Of a stretch of DNA of 64,000 bases, positions 27,771-36,634 are shown piece after piece. Each line of letters starts with the position of its first letter. Within the stretch, counting starts at the first letter, position 1. Location: NCBI GenBank assembly GCA_029862045.1, contig JAOTYE010000016.1, positions 29,751-93,750 on the forward strand. Reading direction: 5' to 3'. A model generated the notes under the pieces. The model saw only the letters and a program-made list of their open reading frames with translations. It searched no databases and had not been told where the DNA came from. The stretch is from Gammaproteobacteria bacterium (GTDB lineage: Bacteria > Pseudomonadota > Gammaproteobacteria > Steroidobacterales > Woeseiaceae). A program made the translations under genes and the position numbers.

Positions 27771-27861
27771 CTGTGTCGTGGCGCTTGCGCGTAGAGGACA
27801 TGCCGATGCTGGGTGACTGCGTCGTGGTGCTTGCGTGTAGAGGACATGGCAATGCTGGCTG
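27757..27861 (+). repeat. 46-base tandem duplication at the batA-batB junction
   Basis: Two direct copies of a 46-base unit (27757-27802 and 27803-27848) differ at only a few positions, with a third partial copy (AATGCTGGCTGAC) after them. Each unit carries AGAGGACATG, a ribosome-binding site and start codon. The first copy covers the batA stop; the second supplies the start region of batB. Confidence 0.85.
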
Positions 27862-29654
27862 ACTTTCACTTCCTGCGGCCGGACTGGCTATGGGCTGTAC
27901 CAGTCGTTATCGCTTGCGCGCTCCTGCTGGCGCGTCGCCAGCTTGGCCCCGGCAGCTGGCAGAACGTCGTTGATGTGTCGCTTGCCCCACATGTATTGTC
28001 GCGCTCGGTCAATCGCCGTTCCGACTTTCGCTGGTGGCTGCTTGGGCTGGGTGGTGTGATCGCTGCGGTCGCGATTGCCGGCCCTGCCTGGCAACGAGTC
28101 GAGCAACCGGTATTTCGATCCGATCAGGCGCTGATTGTCGCGTTGGATCTGTCGCGTTCGATGGATGCGCAGGATGTAGCGCCGAGCCGCTTGATACGTG
28201 CGCGCCTGAAAATTCTCGATTTGCTGGCGCGACGAGGGAGTGGGCAGACTGCACTTGTCGTCTTTTCGTCGAATGCGTTTACGGTAACACCGTTGACGAC
28301 TGACACCGATACGATCGGTGCGCTCGTTAACAGCCTCAGTACCGACATCATGCCCAGTCGTGGTAGCTATCCGATTGCCGCGATCAACAAGGGCCAGCAA
28401 CTTCTCGAGCAAGCAGGCGCTGCCTATGGTGAGGTCCTGCTGATCACCGATGGCAGTTCATCACCCGCCACGGAAAGAGTCGCACGCGAACTTAGAGGCT
28501 CGGGCTACACGTTGTCAGTATTCGCGGTCGGCACTGCAGAGGGCGCGCCGATTCCGCGACAAAGTGGCGGCTTCGTCACAGATCAGTCCGGTAACATCGC
28601 TGTGCCGCGGCTCGATGAACATTCCCTGCGTTCGCTCGCGACCGCCGGTGGCGGCCGCTTTTCGTTGTTGACGACCGATAATCGCGACCTCGATTACCTG
28701 CTTAGCGGAGAGGCGGGTCGTCAACAGGCGGGCGAAGAGTCCCTGGTAACCGATCATTGGCGCGAGGAAGGGCCGTGGCTGATCCTGCTGTTATTGCCGC
28801 TGGCGGCCATGGCGTTTCGGCGCGGTTGGGTAGCCGTCTTTCTAATCTTCATCTTGCCACCCGAAAATTCGGTGCACGCGGCGAGTTGGAATGATCTGTG
28901 GTTGACGAGGGATCAACAGGGGCAGAGAAAGCTCGAGGAGGGTGTGGCGGCAGATGCGGTTGTTCTGTTCGAGAACCCCGAGTGGCGAGCCGTCGCGCAA
29001 TACCGTGCGCAGGATTACGCTGCGAGTGCCAGAGCGTTCGCTGAACAGGAAGATGCCCGCAGTCTGTACAACCTCGGCAATGCGATGGCGCGACAGGGTG
29101 AGTTTGAGTCGGCGATCGATGCCTACGAACAGGTACTCGAGATCGATCCCGGGAATGCGGACGCCGAATACAATCGGGACCTGTTACAGCAACTGCAGGA
29201 GCAACAGGAGTCGCAGCAAGATCAGGGTGATCAACAGGAGCCCTCAGATCAGCAAGGCGAGGGCGAGCCGTCAGACGAGAGCGGTGAATCGGATCAGGAG
29301 AGTTCGGACAGTTCGGCGCAATCCGAAAGTGAGTCCGAGGGCGATTCCTCGCAACGCGACGAGCAGCAGGCCAACGAGGAAGACCTCGAGGCGTTGCGGG
29401 AAGAGCTGCAGCAGGCCGCCGAAGAAGCAGCGCAGAATGAACAACAGATGGCGCAGCAACAGCTGACAGCCGAGGAACTCGAAGCGCTGCGCCGCGAACA
29501 GGAACAACAACAGGCGATGGAGCAATGGCTGCGCCGTATCCCGAATGATCCGGGCGGACTGCTGCGACGAAAATTCCGTTATCAGTATCAAAAATCGGGC
29601 AAGGACCAGGATGGTAATAACACCTGGCCCGATGACGAGGTGCAGCCGTGGTAA
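27846..29654 (+). CDS. batB: BatB/BatC fusion: von Willebrand A domain plus TPR protein
   Basis: A 602-residue protein joining two Bat components that are separate genes in Bacteroidetes. The N-terminal half has two hydrophobic helices and a vWA domain with MIDAS DLSRS at residues 101-105. A hydrophobic helix follows, then a TPR unit (ARSLYNLGNAMARQGEFESA with EIDPGNADAEYNRDL) and a long, low-complexity Gln/Glu/Ser-rich region, probably periplasmic or disordered. I start at ATG 27846, preceded by AGAGGA. It overlaps batD by seven bases. Confidence 0.9.
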   Translation: MAMLADFHFLRPDWLWAVPVVIACALLLARRQLGPGSWQNVVDVSLAPHVLSRSVNRRSDFRWWLLGLGGVIAAVAIAGPAWQRVEQPVFRSDQALIVALDLSRSMDAQDVAPSRLIRARLKILDLLARRGSGQTALVVFSSNAFTVTPLTTDTDTIGALVNSLSTDIMPSRGSYPIAAINKGQQLLEQAGAAYGEVLLITDGSSSPATERVARELRGSGYTLSVFAVGTAEGAPIPRQSGGFVTDQSGNIAVPRLDEHSLRSLATAGGGRFSLLTTDNRDLDYLLSGEAGRQQAGEESLVTDHWREEGPWLILLLLPLAAMAFRRGWVAVFLIFILPPENSVHAASWNDLWLTRDQQGQRKLEEGVAADAVVLFENPEWRAVAQYRAQDYAASARAFAEQEDARSLYNLGNAMARQGEFESAIDAYEQVLEIDPGNADAEYNRDLLQQLQEQQESQQDQGDQQEPSDQQGEGEPSDESGESDQESSDSSAQSESESEGDSSQRDEQQANEEDLEALREELQQAAEEAAQNEQQMAQQQLTAEELEALRREQEQQQAMEQWLRRIPNDPGGLLRRKFRYQYQKSGKDQDGNNTWPDDEVQPW

Positions 29655-31315
29655 GAGCACTTGTGCGAAGCATAGTCCTGGTCACCGCGGCTTTGCTGTG
29701 CACGGCTGAGGCGCCGGCGGCTGTTACCACGCGGGTTGACCGTGCTGATGTCGAGCTCAACGAGTCGTTTACGCTCGAGGTCGTTTCAGATACGAATATC
29801 GACTCGCAACCGGACGTTTCTGTGCTCGATAAGGATTTCTATGTTGGGCAAGGCAGTCAGCTCAGCAATACGACGATCGTCAACGGTCAAATCCGCCGCA
29901 GCAAGACCTGGACCTATGTGCTGATGCCAAGGAGCGCGGGTCAGATCATTATTCCGCCAATCGCGATTGGCAACGAGCAAAGTCCGGCACTGGTAATTAC
30001 GGTAAGCGAGCCGAGCTATGCGCCGCCGGGCGAGGCCGAAGTCTATGTGACCAGCAATGTCGATTTCAGTGAGACCTATGTTCAGGCGCAGGTGCTGTTG
30101 ACGATCAAAATTTATCGCTCTGTCGCGACCCGGCAACCTGCGCTCAGGGAACCGACGATCAGCGGCGCCGAGGTGCTAACCGAGCTGGCGGGGGATGATC
30201 GCAGCTACGAGGCGGTCATTGATGGCACTGTATATAACGTTGTAGAACGTGTGTATGCGCTTTACCCGCAAGAAAGCGGTCAGATCGACGTATCACCGGC
30301 CCGCTTCGAAGCGCGAGTGTTGCGCGACGGACGCATAACCGGCCGCAAGGTATACGACTCGGAACCGCAGTCAATTACTGTGCTGCCGATCCCGCCGAGA
30401 CCTGCCGACTATCCTGATGCAGTCTGGCTGCCGGCGCGTGATCTCGAGCTCACAGAAGACTGGTCCGGGGAAGCCGACGAAATCAAGGCCGGTGAACCGT
30501 TGACGAGGCATGTCACAACCAGCGCACTCGGACAACTCGAAACACAGATCCCGGCGCTTGAACCACCGACTGCGCCAGGACTGAATGTTTACCCGGATAA
30601 ACCCGAGTTGAGTCGTCGCATAGAGTCCGCTGGCATCCGTGGTGTGCGCAAGGACCAGTACGCGATGATCGGCGTGACCGCCGGCACAGTCCTGTTGCCG
30701 GCCCTTGAGGTGCCGTGGTGGAACACCGAAAAATCAGAATGGCAGGTCGCCCGGTTGCCTGAACGATCGATCAATATCCTGCCCTCAGGCGAGGCACCGG
30801 CGGCAGAGGCGGAAGCAGCAGCATCAGCAACAGCGGCCGAGCCCGGCGCTGTGCCGCGCGAAGGCTCGATGCCAGGAGGGATCTGGCGCCGCGTCAGCGA
30901 GTTACTCGCCGCTGTCTGGGTGGTCACCCTGTTCGCCTGGTGGTGGTCGTCACGACCGCAGAAGAAACAACGCGCACCGGCACCGGTTCCGGTCCACAAG
31001 CAACAGTCACGCCACCTCAGGGCGGCCCGCAAAGCAGCGCTCGCCGGCGATGGTTCGGGCGTACGCAAGGCATTGCTCGACTGGGGTGCATTGCAATGGC
31101 CTGAGGATACGCCGCGCAGCGTCGGCGCACTGGCGCGCCGCGTCTCCCCACCGCTCGCGGAGGAACTGACCAAACTGTCGAATCTGGCTTACGGTCCCGG
31201 TGGTGGCGAAATCGAGGGCGAAGCGCTGGCCAAAGCCATCCGCTCATTCTCCGTCCTCAAGGACGCTGACCACGAACCCGAAGAGCAACTACCGCCCCTG
31301 ATGCCCGCCAACTAA
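29648..31315 (+). CDS. batD: BatD-like protein (oxygen tolerance family)
   Basis: A 555-residue protein with a signal peptide (VTAALLCTAEAPAAV), a large extracytoplasmic beta-rich region with repeated Ig-like modules, an Ala-rich linker near residue 395-405, a transmembrane helix (LLAAVWVVTLFAWWW) and a basic cytoplasmic tail. This matches BatD. The segments VGQGSQLSNTTIVNG and TWTYVLMPRSAGQIIIPP are typical. The GTG start overlaps the batB/C stop. It ends the operon beside palindromic repeat copy 4. Confidence 0.9.
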   Translation: MVRALVRSIVLVTAALLCTAEAPAAVTTRVDRADVELNESFTLEVVSDTNIDSQPDVSVLDKDFYVGQGSQLSNTTIVNGQIRRSKTWTYVLMPRSAGQIIIPPIAIGNEQSPALVITVSEPSYAPPGEAEVYVTSNVDFSETYVQAQVLLTIKIYRSVATRQPALREPTISGAEVLTELAGDDRSYEAVIDGTVYNVVERVYALYPQESGQIDVSPARFEARVLRDGRITGRKVYDSEPQSITVLPIPPRPADYPDAVWLPARDLELTEDWSGEADEIKAGEPLTRHVTTSALGQLETQIPALEPPTAPGLNVYPDKPELSRRIESAGIRGVRKDQYAMIGVTAGTVLLPALEVPWWNTEKSEWQVARLPERSINILPSGEAPAAEAEAAASATAAEPGAVPREGSMPGGIWRRVSELLAAVWVVTLFAWWWSSRPQKKQRAPAPVPVHKQQSRHLRAARKAALAGDGSGVRKALLDWGALQWPEDTPRSVGALARRVSPPLAEELTKLSNLAYGPGGGEIEGEALAKAIRSFSVLKDADHEPEEQLPPLMPAN

Positions 31316-31322
31316 CCAATCA

Positions 31323-31407
31323 ATGGCCGCGACCGGGTCATTACTCATCTTCATGGCTCGCTGCGCTGCGCTTTACTTCCGATGAGCAACTCCCCGCCCG
31401 CGGCCAT
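31323..31407. repeat. Intergenic palindromic repeat, copy 4; probable two-way terminator
   Basis: Here the family core is inverted relative to copies 1-3: TCATGGCTCGCTGCGCTGCG followed by CTTTACTTCCGATGAG. The arms ATGGCCGCG...TTACTCATC and GATGAGCAA...CGCGGCCAT pair over about 26 bases with a few mismatches. It lies between the convergent batD and glyoxalase genes. Confidence 0.85.
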
Positions 31408-31422
31408 ACAAAGACCAAGTTG

Positions 31423-31842
31423 CTACCAGTGGCCGGAATTCTCCATCGAAGCCCAGGGTTCCTGGATTGGAAGGGCATCGCCTTTTTGTAGCAGTTCGAT
31501 CGAGATGTTGTCGGGTGAACGGACGAACGCCATGTGTCCATCGCGTGGCGGCCGACTAATCGTTACGCCCTTGTCCATAAGGCTCTGACACAGCGCATAG
31601 ATATCGTCGACCTCGTAGGCGAGGTGTCCGAAGTTGCGGCCTTCACCGTAGTCCTCCGGGTCCCAGTTCCAGGTGAGTTCGACCTGGGCAGCTTCGTCAC
31701 CGGGCGCTGCGAGAAAGATCAGTGAGAATCGCCCCCGGTCGTTGTCGTAACGCCGCAACTCCACGAGGCCCAGCTTGTCGCAATAGAAGTCGAGCGATGC
31801 GTCGACATCTTTGACGCGTACCATTGTATGCAGGTATTTCAT
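31423..31842 (-). CDS. Glyoxalase I-like (VOC superfamily) protein
   Basis: A 139-residue vicinal-oxygen-chelate protein close to lactoylglutathione lyase: MKYLHTMVRVKDVDASLDFYCDKL at the start (ligand His6), ELTWNWDPEDYGEG in the middle (Glu and the substrate-binding region) and GHLAYEVDDIYALC with the second histidine. Members detoxify methylglyoxal as a glutathione hemithioacetal using Ni or Zn. I start at the ATG at 31842; longer readings overlap the divergent HAD gene. Confidence 0.85.
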   Translation of the reverse strand: MKYLHTMVRVKDVDASLDFYCDKLGLVELRRYDNDRGRFSLIFLAAPGDEAAQVELTWNWDPEDYGEGRNFGHLAYEVDDIYALCQSLMDKGVTISRPPRDGHMAFVRSPDNISIELLQKGDALPIQEPWASMENSGHW

Positions 31843-31880
31843 GCCGCAATATTCACCTATCTTCCCGAAGCGAGCAACAC

Positions 31881-32576
31881 GTGCAGGACATTCGCACAAT
31901 CACACTGGATCTCGATGACACGCTTTGGGCGATTCATCCGGTCATTGAACGTGCTGAGCGCCGACTTTATGACTGGTTGGGTGACAACTACCCGCGAATC
32001 ACGGCGATGTTCAGTGCGAAAGACGTTTTCAAGCTGCGCGAGAATATCGCCGTAGAGTATCCCGGGAAGAGCCACGACTTCACATTTCTGCGGCGTGCTG
32101 TACTAGGTCGGCTCGGCGTCGCTGCAGGATACGGAGATGGGCTCGTCGATACCGCAATGGCTGTGTTTAGCGCAATGCGCAACGATGTCGACGTATTTCC
32201 GGAGGTTCGCCCGGCGCTGAATACTTTGCGGCAGAGCTATTGTGTGGTTGCGGTAACCAACGGTAATGCAGATTTGGATCGCATTGGTATCCGGGATTTG
32301 TTCCATCAGGTTATCTCTGCCGCCGCAGTGGGGGCGGCAAAGCCGTCTCGCCACATTTTTGACATGGCAGTGCAGGCCGGCGGGGCGGACGCAGATCAGA
32401 CATTGCACGTCGGCGATCATCCCGAAGCGGATGTTATTGGTGCGCGCAAAGCCGGGCTAAAGTCGGTTTGGGTCAATCGCAACGGGGACGACTGGCCTGA
32501 CCACCTGCAACGCCCGGACGGGATCGTCCGGGACGTCGGCGAATTACTGTCGTTACTTGGTGTGGCCGAGCGATGA
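31881..32576 (+). CDS. HAD-superfamily hydrolase
   Basis: A 231-residue haloacid dehalogenase-like phosphatase. Motif I is TLDLDDTLW, motif II is VTNGNAD, the lysine is in AAKPS, and motif IV is HVGDHPEADVIGA. The cap is helical, as in subfamily I, and the closest familiar pattern is the YigB/FMN-phosphatase-like branch. I start at the GTG at 31881 because motif I begins nine residues later. It is divergent from the glyoxalase and overlaps the next gene by four bases. Confidence 0.87.
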   Translation: MQDIRTITLDLDDTLWAIHPVIERAERRLYDWLGDNYPRITAMFSAKDVFKLRENIAVEYPGKSHDFTFLRRAVLGRLGVAAGYGDGLVDTAMAVFSAMRNDVDVFPEVRPALNTLRQSYCVVAVTNGNADLDRIGIRDLFHQVISAAAVGAAKPSRHIFDMAVQAGGADADQTLHVGDHPEADVIGARKAGLKSVWVNRNGDDWPDHLQRPDGIVRDVGELLSLLGVAER

Positions 32577-33478
32577 TCGAGTTACCTCTGATTTTGTATG
32601 TACCGGGGCTGCTGCCCAAGCCCGAGCCCGGTCCGCACCGCGATGCCCTGTTTCGTTGTCTGATCGCCGGCATTCGTCGTCATGACGAAAAAGTTGCGCT
32701 GGACATCGCAGCCAATCTGCACTGTTTCGATATCGTGTCCTGGACCTACGACTTCTACAAGACTCATCGCGACATCGCGATTGATCAAGAGGCGATCGAA
32801 GCCGTGATTCAGCAAGACAAGGCGTCGTCAACAGACATAGCCGAAGCGTCATCCTGGCCACGACGGATCGCGCGCTGGGTGTTCTCGATTGCAGATGTGC
32901 TGCCGTTTCTTATCCCGCACGTCGCCAACGAACGCATGGAATTGCATTTGCGTGATCTGCGGCGCTACTCGCGAAACAGCAATGAGATCGCTGAGCACGC
33001 GCGACAAATGTTCAAGATGCCATTGCGCGCCGCGGTCGAGGCGCAGCGCCCTATCTTGATAATCGCACACAGTATGGGTTCGGTCATCGCCTGGGACAGC
33101 CTCTGGCAAATGGCGCACGATGAGCGTGATCACGTCAGCGTCGACCTCTTCTTGACGATGGGGAGCCCGCTGGGTCAGCGCTACATACAGCGTCGTCTGC
33201 AGGGTCATGGTGAAGATGGTGCCAGCCGGTTTCCAAACGGCATCCGCCGCTGGATTAACCTGTCAGCAGTTGGCGATCTGACGGCTATTGATCCGGACCT
33301 TGCGGACGATTTCCAGGAGATGGTCAGGCGGGGTCTCGTCGAATCGATAGAAGACCATCTTCTGCACAACTATTTTCGCCTGAACGGTGACCTCAACGTA
33401 CACGCCGAATACGGCTACTTAGCAAACGATGTGACAGCGAAAATCATTGCCGAATGGTGGAAGAGGCAACGGCCATAG
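32573..33478 (+). CDS. Alpha/beta-hydrolase-like serine hydrolase
   Basis: A 301-residue cytoplasmic protein. The nucleophile elbow is AHSMGS (serine hydrolase GxSxG-like, with Ala at the first position), preceded by the hydrophobic strand PILIIA. A later DLFLTMGSPLGQRYIQ segment and a C-terminal His in HLLHNYF could supply the rest of the triad. The N-terminal LILYVPGLLPKPEPGPHRDAL is the oxyanion-loop side. Lipase, esterase or another hydrolase cannot be told apart. Coupled to the HAD gene by an ATGA overlap. Confidence 0.7.
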   Translation: MIELPLILYVPGLLPKPEPGPHRDALFRCLIAGIRRHDEKVALDIAANLHCFDIVSWTYDFYKTHRDIAIDQEAIEAVIQQDKASSTDIAEASSWPRRIARWVFSIADVLPFLIPHVANERMELHLRDLRRYSRNSNEIAEHARQMFKMPLRAAVEAQRPILIIAHSMGSVIAWDSLWQMAHDERDHVSVDLFLTMGSPLGQRYIQRRLQGHGEDGASRFPNGIRRWINLSAVGDLTAIDPDLADDFQEMVRRGLVESIEDHLLHNYFRLNGDLNVHAEYGYLANDVTAKIIAEWWKRQRP

Positions 33479-33552
33479 GCGGCATATTACTCATCTTCAT
33501 GGCTCGCTACGCTGCGCTTTACTTCCGATGAGCAACGTTCCGCCCATGGCCG
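33470..33552. repeat. Intergenic palindromic repeat, copy 5; probable two-way terminator
   Basis: Same orientation as copy 4, with the core TCATGGCTCGCTACGCTGCG then CTTTACTTCCGATGAG. Arms CGGCCATAGGCGGC...CTCATC and GATGAG...GCCCATGGCCG pair over about 25 bases with mismatches. The left arm overlaps the last codons of the serine hydrolase gene. It separates that gene from the convergent OmpA-like gene. Confidence 0.85.
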
Positions 33553-33565
33553 TCGCGATTCGCGA

Positions 33566-35032
33566 TCAGGATGCCTCGATATTCGGGCGAATGACGATGT
33601 CGATGCGGCGATTACGCTGACGGCCCGATTCAGTCTCGTTGCTCGCGACCGGACGTGTCTCTCCGTAGCCCGTCGCGATCAGTCGATACGTCGGAATGCG
33701 CATCGCATTAATCATGTACTGCTGTACGGATTCTGCACGATCCTGTGACAATTTCTGGTTCAGATCGTCACCACCGTGAGAGTCCGTGTGACCTTCGATG
33801 ATCAGCTCACTGCGCGGGAACACGTCGATCGCTTTTTCAACTTTAGCTAACAAGTCGAAGCTTAGTGGCCTGATTTGTGAAGCGCCGCTGTCAAACGTCA
33901 AACCAACGAGTCGCAGGATGATGTTGTTGCCCTCGCGAAATACGCGCGCCTCTGCCGACGTGAACATCTTTTCGACCTGTTCGAATTGCTGCTTGACGCG
34001 CGCCTGCGCCTCGAGTCGCTGAATTAAAGCGGCGCGTTCGGCCGTCGCACCGCCTAAACGCTCGTCGAGGGCGGCCAGCTCTTCTTCCATATCAGCAAGA
34101 CGTGTTTCGTTTTCAGCTTTTTCCTGGCCGAGCGCCTGATTTTCATTGCGCATTTTTTCAATGTGCGCAACCAGTTCCGCCGCGAGCCGGTCCGGACCGT
34201 CCTCCATATCGGGCACGATGTCAGCAGCGCCTGAAACGTCTCGCAAGGGCTTTTCCCACTGCAGTACGAGCTGCTCCGCGGTCAGATCGCGATCCCGAAC
34301 CTTGCGCACAACCTCGGAAAGATAGATGGCGTGCTTGGCTTCGTAGTTCGCCTGCCGTGCGAGGCTGCGCGGCAAATCCGTGTCATAACGGTTCTCGTTT
34401 AGTTCACGCTCTGCATCGGCCAGCAATTGCTTCGCCTTGCCGAGGGTAATTGGCGCATAGCGGCCAACGCGGGCGCGATCCGCATCAGCCAGCAACTGCC
34501 GTGTCTCGGTCAGGTATTGCGCTTTAATAGCGACGAGTTCAGCGTCGCGATAAAGACTCGTGGCTTCGATGTCGCGTCGTTTCGAGCCTTTCAAATCGCC
34601 TCGTTCCAGCAATCGAATAGCGTCACCGAACTTGCGCTGCGCTTCGGCCCAAATTTCGCCGGACAACTCGGGCGCGCGCGCATTGGCGGCGTCCTGGCGA
34701 CTCTTCATCACCTGTGCGAGCACTGTTGCCGCGAGTTCGGCGGCGGTGGTTGCCGTCTTGAGGTAACGCGTGGCGTCAGCAACATTCGAGCGGACGATTT
34801 CGATGTTGCGGCCGCGCTCGAGTGCGAACTCGGCGTCTCCATATTCTTTCATGCCGCGTTCATAGCTGCGCGGCGCCAGCAGTTGCGCATTGGCGGCGTC
34901 AGCTGCAGCCTTGGCGGCATCCGCTTCTTTGAAAAACGTCTTTCTGAGTTCGTCCTGGGCGTATGCGTTGCCGATACCCAGCAACAGTGTAACCATCAGG
35001 GCGCAACGAACGAATCCCTTGTTTACTACCAT
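33566..35032 (-). CDS. OmpA-family peptidoglycan-binding protein with N-terminal DUF4398-like helical domain
   Basis: A 488-residue envelope protein: signal peptide (ALMVTLLLGIGNAYA), a long alpha-helical region rich in Ala, Glu and Arg at about 25-360 that begins like DUF4398 proteins, a coiled-coil section (ENETRLADMEEELAALDERL), and a C-terminal OmpA domain at about 370-488 with GHTDSHGGDDLNQKLSQDRA and the RRIDIVI end. The OmpA domain should bind the meso-diaminopimelate of peptidoglycan. I use the ATG at 35032 with AGGA upstream; the longer frame has no signal peptide at its start. Confidence 0.88.
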   Translation of the reverse strand: MVVNKGFVRCALMVTLLLGIGNAYAQDELRKTFFKEADAAKAAADAANAQLLAPRSYERGMKEYGDAEFALERGRNIEIVRSNVADATRYLKTATTAAELAATVLAQVMKSRQDAANARAPELSGEIWAEAQRKFGDAIRLLERGDLKGSKRRDIEATSLYRDAELVAIKAQYLTETRQLLADADRARVGRYAPITLGKAKQLLADAERELNENRYDTDLPRSLARQANYEAKHAIYLSEVVRKVRDRDLTAEQLVLQWEKPLRDVSGAADIVPDMEDGPDRLAAELVAHIEKMRNENQALGQEKAENETRLADMEEELAALDERLGGATAERAALIQRLEAQARVKQQFEQVEKMFTSAEARVFREGNNIILRLVGLTFDSGASQIRPLSFDLLAKVEKAIDVFPRSELIIEGHTDSHGGDDLNQKLSQDRAESVQQYMINAMRIPTYRLIATGYGETRPVASNETESGRQRNRRIDIVIRPNIEAS

Positions 35033-35283
35033 TTGTTCGATTCCTGCGTAGGTTTTGACAAAACCCGCCCAAGCGACAGGCAGTTGAACCTCAATATTAC
35101 ATATGCTGCGGCGCCAAATCTGTGCGCCTCGTCCCCAAACCATGCCGATTTTACGCCGGACAGGGGATTTCCGCGAGGTGCGGGAATGCTGCAGCACAGC
35201 AAAAAATTCCGACTTATTGTTGAATCGGGCATTTTGTGCTTTGGCTCACAGACCCGGCGCGGCACCCCCGGTAGTCTTTACCC
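35033..35283. other. Divergent intergenic region, 250 bases
   Basis: Separates the leftward OmpA-like gene from the rightward 65-residue ORF. It must hold promoters in both directions, but I cannot point to a convincing -35/-10 pair or operator. Nothing repeated elsewhere in the window was seen here. Confidence 0.3.
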
Positions 35284-35481
35284 ATGTCCGCGAAGTACTA
35301 CACACAGTTCATATTGACCGACACTGAATATCGTGGCGGCAACGAATTCAGCGGTGTGATTGAGCTAAGTCACCCGATGGATATGGACAGCGATGCGCGT
35401 GACATCGAGGCTGTACTGGCCCGCAATTTCGACCTGCAAAAGAACGCAGTGAAGCTCGTTAGCTGGTCCAGATTACACTAG
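35284..35481 (+). CDS. Small conserved-looking protein of unknown function
   Basis: A 65-residue ORF beginning MSAKYYTQFILTDTEYRGG and ending KLVSWSRLH. It is soluble, with alternating hydrophobic residues typical of a small folded domain. No ribosome-binding site is obvious upstream. It is supported mainly by its clean frame and by the strong terminator that follows its stop by about 30 bases, which suggests a transcript ends here. Function unknown. Confidence 0.55.
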   Translation: MSAKYYTQFILTDTEYRGGNEFSGVIELSHPMDMDSDARDIEAVLARNFDLQKNAVKLVSWSRLH

Positions 35482-35516
35482 GTTCTTCTGGCGCATTACC
35501 AATTCCCCCTGACTCT

Positions 35517-35540
35517 CCCGGCTTCGGCCGGGATTTTTTT
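35517..35540 (+). terminator. Rho-independent terminator before lipA
   Basis: Stem CCCGGC / GCCGGG with the stable loop TTCG, followed by ATTTTTTT. It ends the transcript of the 65-residue ORF, 87 bases before the lipA start. Confidence 0.9.
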
Positions 35541-35626
35541 GCTTGCAGTCTTCGTTGGAAAAAAAGACGAATGTCCCCATTTTTCGTTACAATGCGTGCC
35601 CTTTCGCCGGGCAATCAGCGCAGCAA

Positions 35627-36634
35627 ATGAGCAGTAGCAGCGACAAACACTTCCGCGGCATTTCGATCGTGCAAAGCGGCACCAAGTACAAGACCGAAGA
35701 GGGTTTCACGGCCATCAAGAACGGCGTCAAGACCCGACGGGATGCTGAGCCACCTGTGAACGGGCAGAAGCCCAGTTGGCTGCGCGCGAAGATGCCCTCG
35801 GGAAGTGGCCATGCAACAGTTCGTCACATCGTCAAAGAGCATCGCTTGAGCACGGTGTGCGAGGAATCCATGTGCCCGAATGTTGGCGAGTGCTGGAATG
35901 CCGGTACTGCGACCATCATGGTAATGGGCCCGGTCTGTACGCGGGCGTGCCGATTTTGTGCGGTGGACACGGGCAACCCGAAGGGCTGGCTCGATCCGGA
36001 TGAACCTGCCAATACCGGTCGGGCCGTCATGCTGATGGGACTCGAGTACGTCGTTATTACATCCGTCGACCGCGATGATCTGGACGATGGCGGCGCCGCG
36101 CACTACGCGGCCTGCGTCCGTGAAATCAAGAAGCAGAACCCCGCTACCGCCGTCGAGGCGCTGACGCCGGACTTCAATGGTGTCATGGCGCATGTCGAAA
36201 TCGTCGTGGATTCCGGGCTCGAGGTCTTTGCGCAAAACGTCGAAACTGTCAGACGCCTGACACACCCGGTCCGCGATGCGCGCGCCGGCTACGAGCAGAC
36301 GATTGATGTCCTGCAACATGCCAAAAAATACCGCCCCGGCGTCCTGACAAAAACAAGTCTGATGCTGGGCCTTGGTGAGCGCGATAACGAATTAATGCGG
36401 ACTATGGACGACTTGCGCGACGCGAAAGTGGACATCCTGATGCTGGGGCAGTACCTGCGGCCGACACCAAACCATCTGGCTGTGCAACGCTACGTCACAC
36501 CCGATGAGTTCGACCTGTACCGGCGAGAAGGTCTCGACAAGGGCTTTCTCGAAGTCGTAGCCGGACCAATGGTCCGCTCCAGCTATCGTGCCGAACAGGT
36601 ACTGCAAAAAAATAACGTCGGTCTCGCTGTATGA
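35627..36634 (+). CDS. lipA: Lipoyl synthase
   Basis: LipA inserts two sulfurs into octanoyl groups on lipoyl domains, using radical SAM chemistry. The 335-residue product has both clusters: the auxiliary [4Fe-4S] ligands Cys78, Cys83 and Cys89 ([12 protein letters not shown]) and the radical-SAM CxxxCxxC at Cys104, Cys108 and Cys111 (CTRACRFC). I start at ATG 35627, the usual family start; the frame extends upstream to 35543 without a better site. No lipB is adjacent; sohB follows with an ATGA overlap. Confidence 0.95.
   Translation: MSSSSDKHFRGISIVQSGTKYKTEEGFTAIKNGVKTRRDAEPPVNGQKPSWLRAKMPSGSGHATVRHIVKEHRLSTVCEESMCPNVGECWNAGTATIMVMGPVCTRACRFCAVDTGNPKGWLDPDEPANTGRAVMLMGLEYVVITSVDRDDLDDGGAAHYAACVREIKKQNPATAVEALTPDFNGVMAHVEIVVDSGLEVFAQNVETVRRLTHPVRDARAGYEQTIDVLQHAKKYRPGVLTKTSLMLGLGERDNELMRTMDDLRDAKVDILMLGQYLRPTPNHLAVQRYVTPDEFDLYRREGLDKGFLEVVAGPMVRSSYRAEQVLQKNNVGLAV

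Noticed and set aside
27757..27861. A CRISPR array
   Set aside because: The 46-base units are adjacent without spacers and lie within coding sequence.
28849..29760. A 303-residue minus-strand ORF
   Set aside because: It lies antisense to the low-complexity part of batB/C; composition is biased and no domain is visible.
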